NCBI GenBank assembly: GCA_030123645.1
Contig: JASJYE010000130.1
Span: forward strand, 1-6,850
From: Candidatus Hydrogenedentota bacterium
Lineage (GTDB): Bacteria; Hydrogenedentota; Hydrogenedentia; Hydrogenedentales; GCA-2746185
Length of the DNA: 6,850 nucleotides
Direction of reading: 5' to 3'
Positions 6,538-6,850 of the stretch are shown here, one piece after another (position 1 is the first letter of the stretch; every line of letters begins with the position of its first letter). Below the pieces are notes generated by a model. It searched no databases, was not told where the DNA came from, and worked only from the letters and a program-made list of their open reading frames with translations. The translations under genes were made by a program, and so were the position numbers.

Positions 6538-6564
6538 GGCATCTGCGCTATCAATCGATGAGTC

Positions 6565-6570
6565 ATTATA
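6565..6570 (-). promoter_or_regulatory. Putative -10 box for the DUF502 gene
   Basis: The minus strand reads a perfect TATAAT here, 27 bp before the ATG at 6537, which would place the transcript start around 6558. I find no good -35 hexamer 16 to 18 bp upstream, so this may be a weak or activator-dependent sigma-70 type promoter. It suggests DUF502 can be transcribed independently of the upstream CorC-domain gene. Confidence 0.45.
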
Positions 6571-6676
6571 CTCTGCTGCCTGGGCCGGATGCGGTCCATT
6601 ACTGTTCCCCCTACCCGAATCGCAGCACTTCCTTGCTTAGATTGTACACCGGAGACGCCCGGAACTTCCTCTCGGA

Positions 6677-6850
6677 CTATGGGGAGGTTGGAGGTTTGCC
6701 TTCCTCCTCGTGGGCCTCGGGCAGTACGTCCAGCCTTATCTTGCCAATCTTATTGTGCTTACCTTCGAGGATCGTAATGCGGAATCCCTGAAACTTGAGT
6801 TTCTCGCCCTGAAACGGAATTCGGCCCGCCCGGTGCATTACCCAGCCCCC
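6677..6850 (-). CDS. CorC/HlyC-domain transporter-associated protein, C-terminal fragment cut by window edge
   Basis: The last 57 codons and the TAG stop of a leftward gene are visible; the rest lies beyond the right edge. The sequence GGWVMHRAGRIPFQGEKLKF then FRITILEGKHNKIGKIRLDV matches the C-terminal CorC_HlyC (transporter-associated) domain. In full-length CNNM/CorC hemolysin-family proteins this domain follows a DUF21 membrane domain and a CBS pair; some family members lack DUF21, so the architecture here is unknown. Such proteins are linked to Mg2+ or Co2+ transport. A hydrophilic tail (EAHEEEGKPPTSP) follows the domain. It is truncated only by the window boundary, not by mutation as far as can be seen. 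Confidence 0.8.
   Translation of the reverse strand, partial: GGWVMHRAGRIPFQGEKLKFQGFRITILEGKHNKIGKIRLDVLPEAHEEEGKPPTSP

Noticed and set aside
1..6850. CRISPR array, integron, defence or phage module
   Set aside because: No regularly spaced repeats, Cas, integrase, transposase, toxin-antitoxin or phage-type genes were seen.

Overview
This 6.85-kb window, of moderately high GC content, looks like ordinary bacterial chromosome with short housekeeping-type operons on both strands. I see no phage, plasmid, CRISPR or intact transposon genes. The gene styles (a 652-residue acetyl-CoA synthetase ending in a GDTTTLEDFSVL-type tail, a DUF502 membrane protein beside a CorC/HlyC-domain protein) and the GC-rich palindromic intergenic elements are compatible with an environmental Gram-negative bacterium. 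A member of the PVC group such as Verrucomicrobiota is my best guess, but it is weakly supported.

Layout: positions 1-193 hold no convincing gene. A long imperfect inverted repeat (124-192) abuts the stop of a leftward gene for a Tat-exported, probably lipid-anchored flavin amine oxidase (194-1579). A 242-bp divergent spacer separates it from a rightward acetyl-CoA synthetase gene (acs, best start 1822, stop 3780). Immediately after acs lies a REP-like palindromic element (3784-3851). A candidate unannotated 54-residue protein is encoded leftward at 3877-4041 with a good ribosome binding site. Divergent from it is a Nudix hydrolase gene (4099-4650). This converges, with only 3 bp between stop codons, on a leftward gene for an exported single-domain rhodanese-like protein (4654-5262). 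A 495-bp stretch without a convincing gene follows (5263-5757). It carries two hairpin-forming elements, one of which can adopt two mutually exclusive folds. Last come a leftward DUF502 membrane protein gene (5758-6537), preceded by a perfect -10 box, and the 57-codon 3' end of a leftward CorC/HlyC transporter-associated-domain gene that runs off the right edge (6677-6850).

How the genes work together: Acs activates acetate for central metabolism. The amine oxidase would oxidise amines outside the cytoplasm, giving an aldehyde, H2O2 and ammonia or an amine. The Nudix enzyme probably cleaves ADP-ribose or a related nucleoside diphosphate derivative. The rhodanese handles sulfane sulfur or a related thiol chemistry in the envelope. 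DUF502 and the CorC-domain protein are both membrane-associated and may form one envelope or transport locus. Nothing links all of these into one pathway. I did not find a clear new multi-gene system. The items most worth a second look are the small gene at 3877-4041, the structured 5263-5757 gap, and the two inverted-repeat elements.
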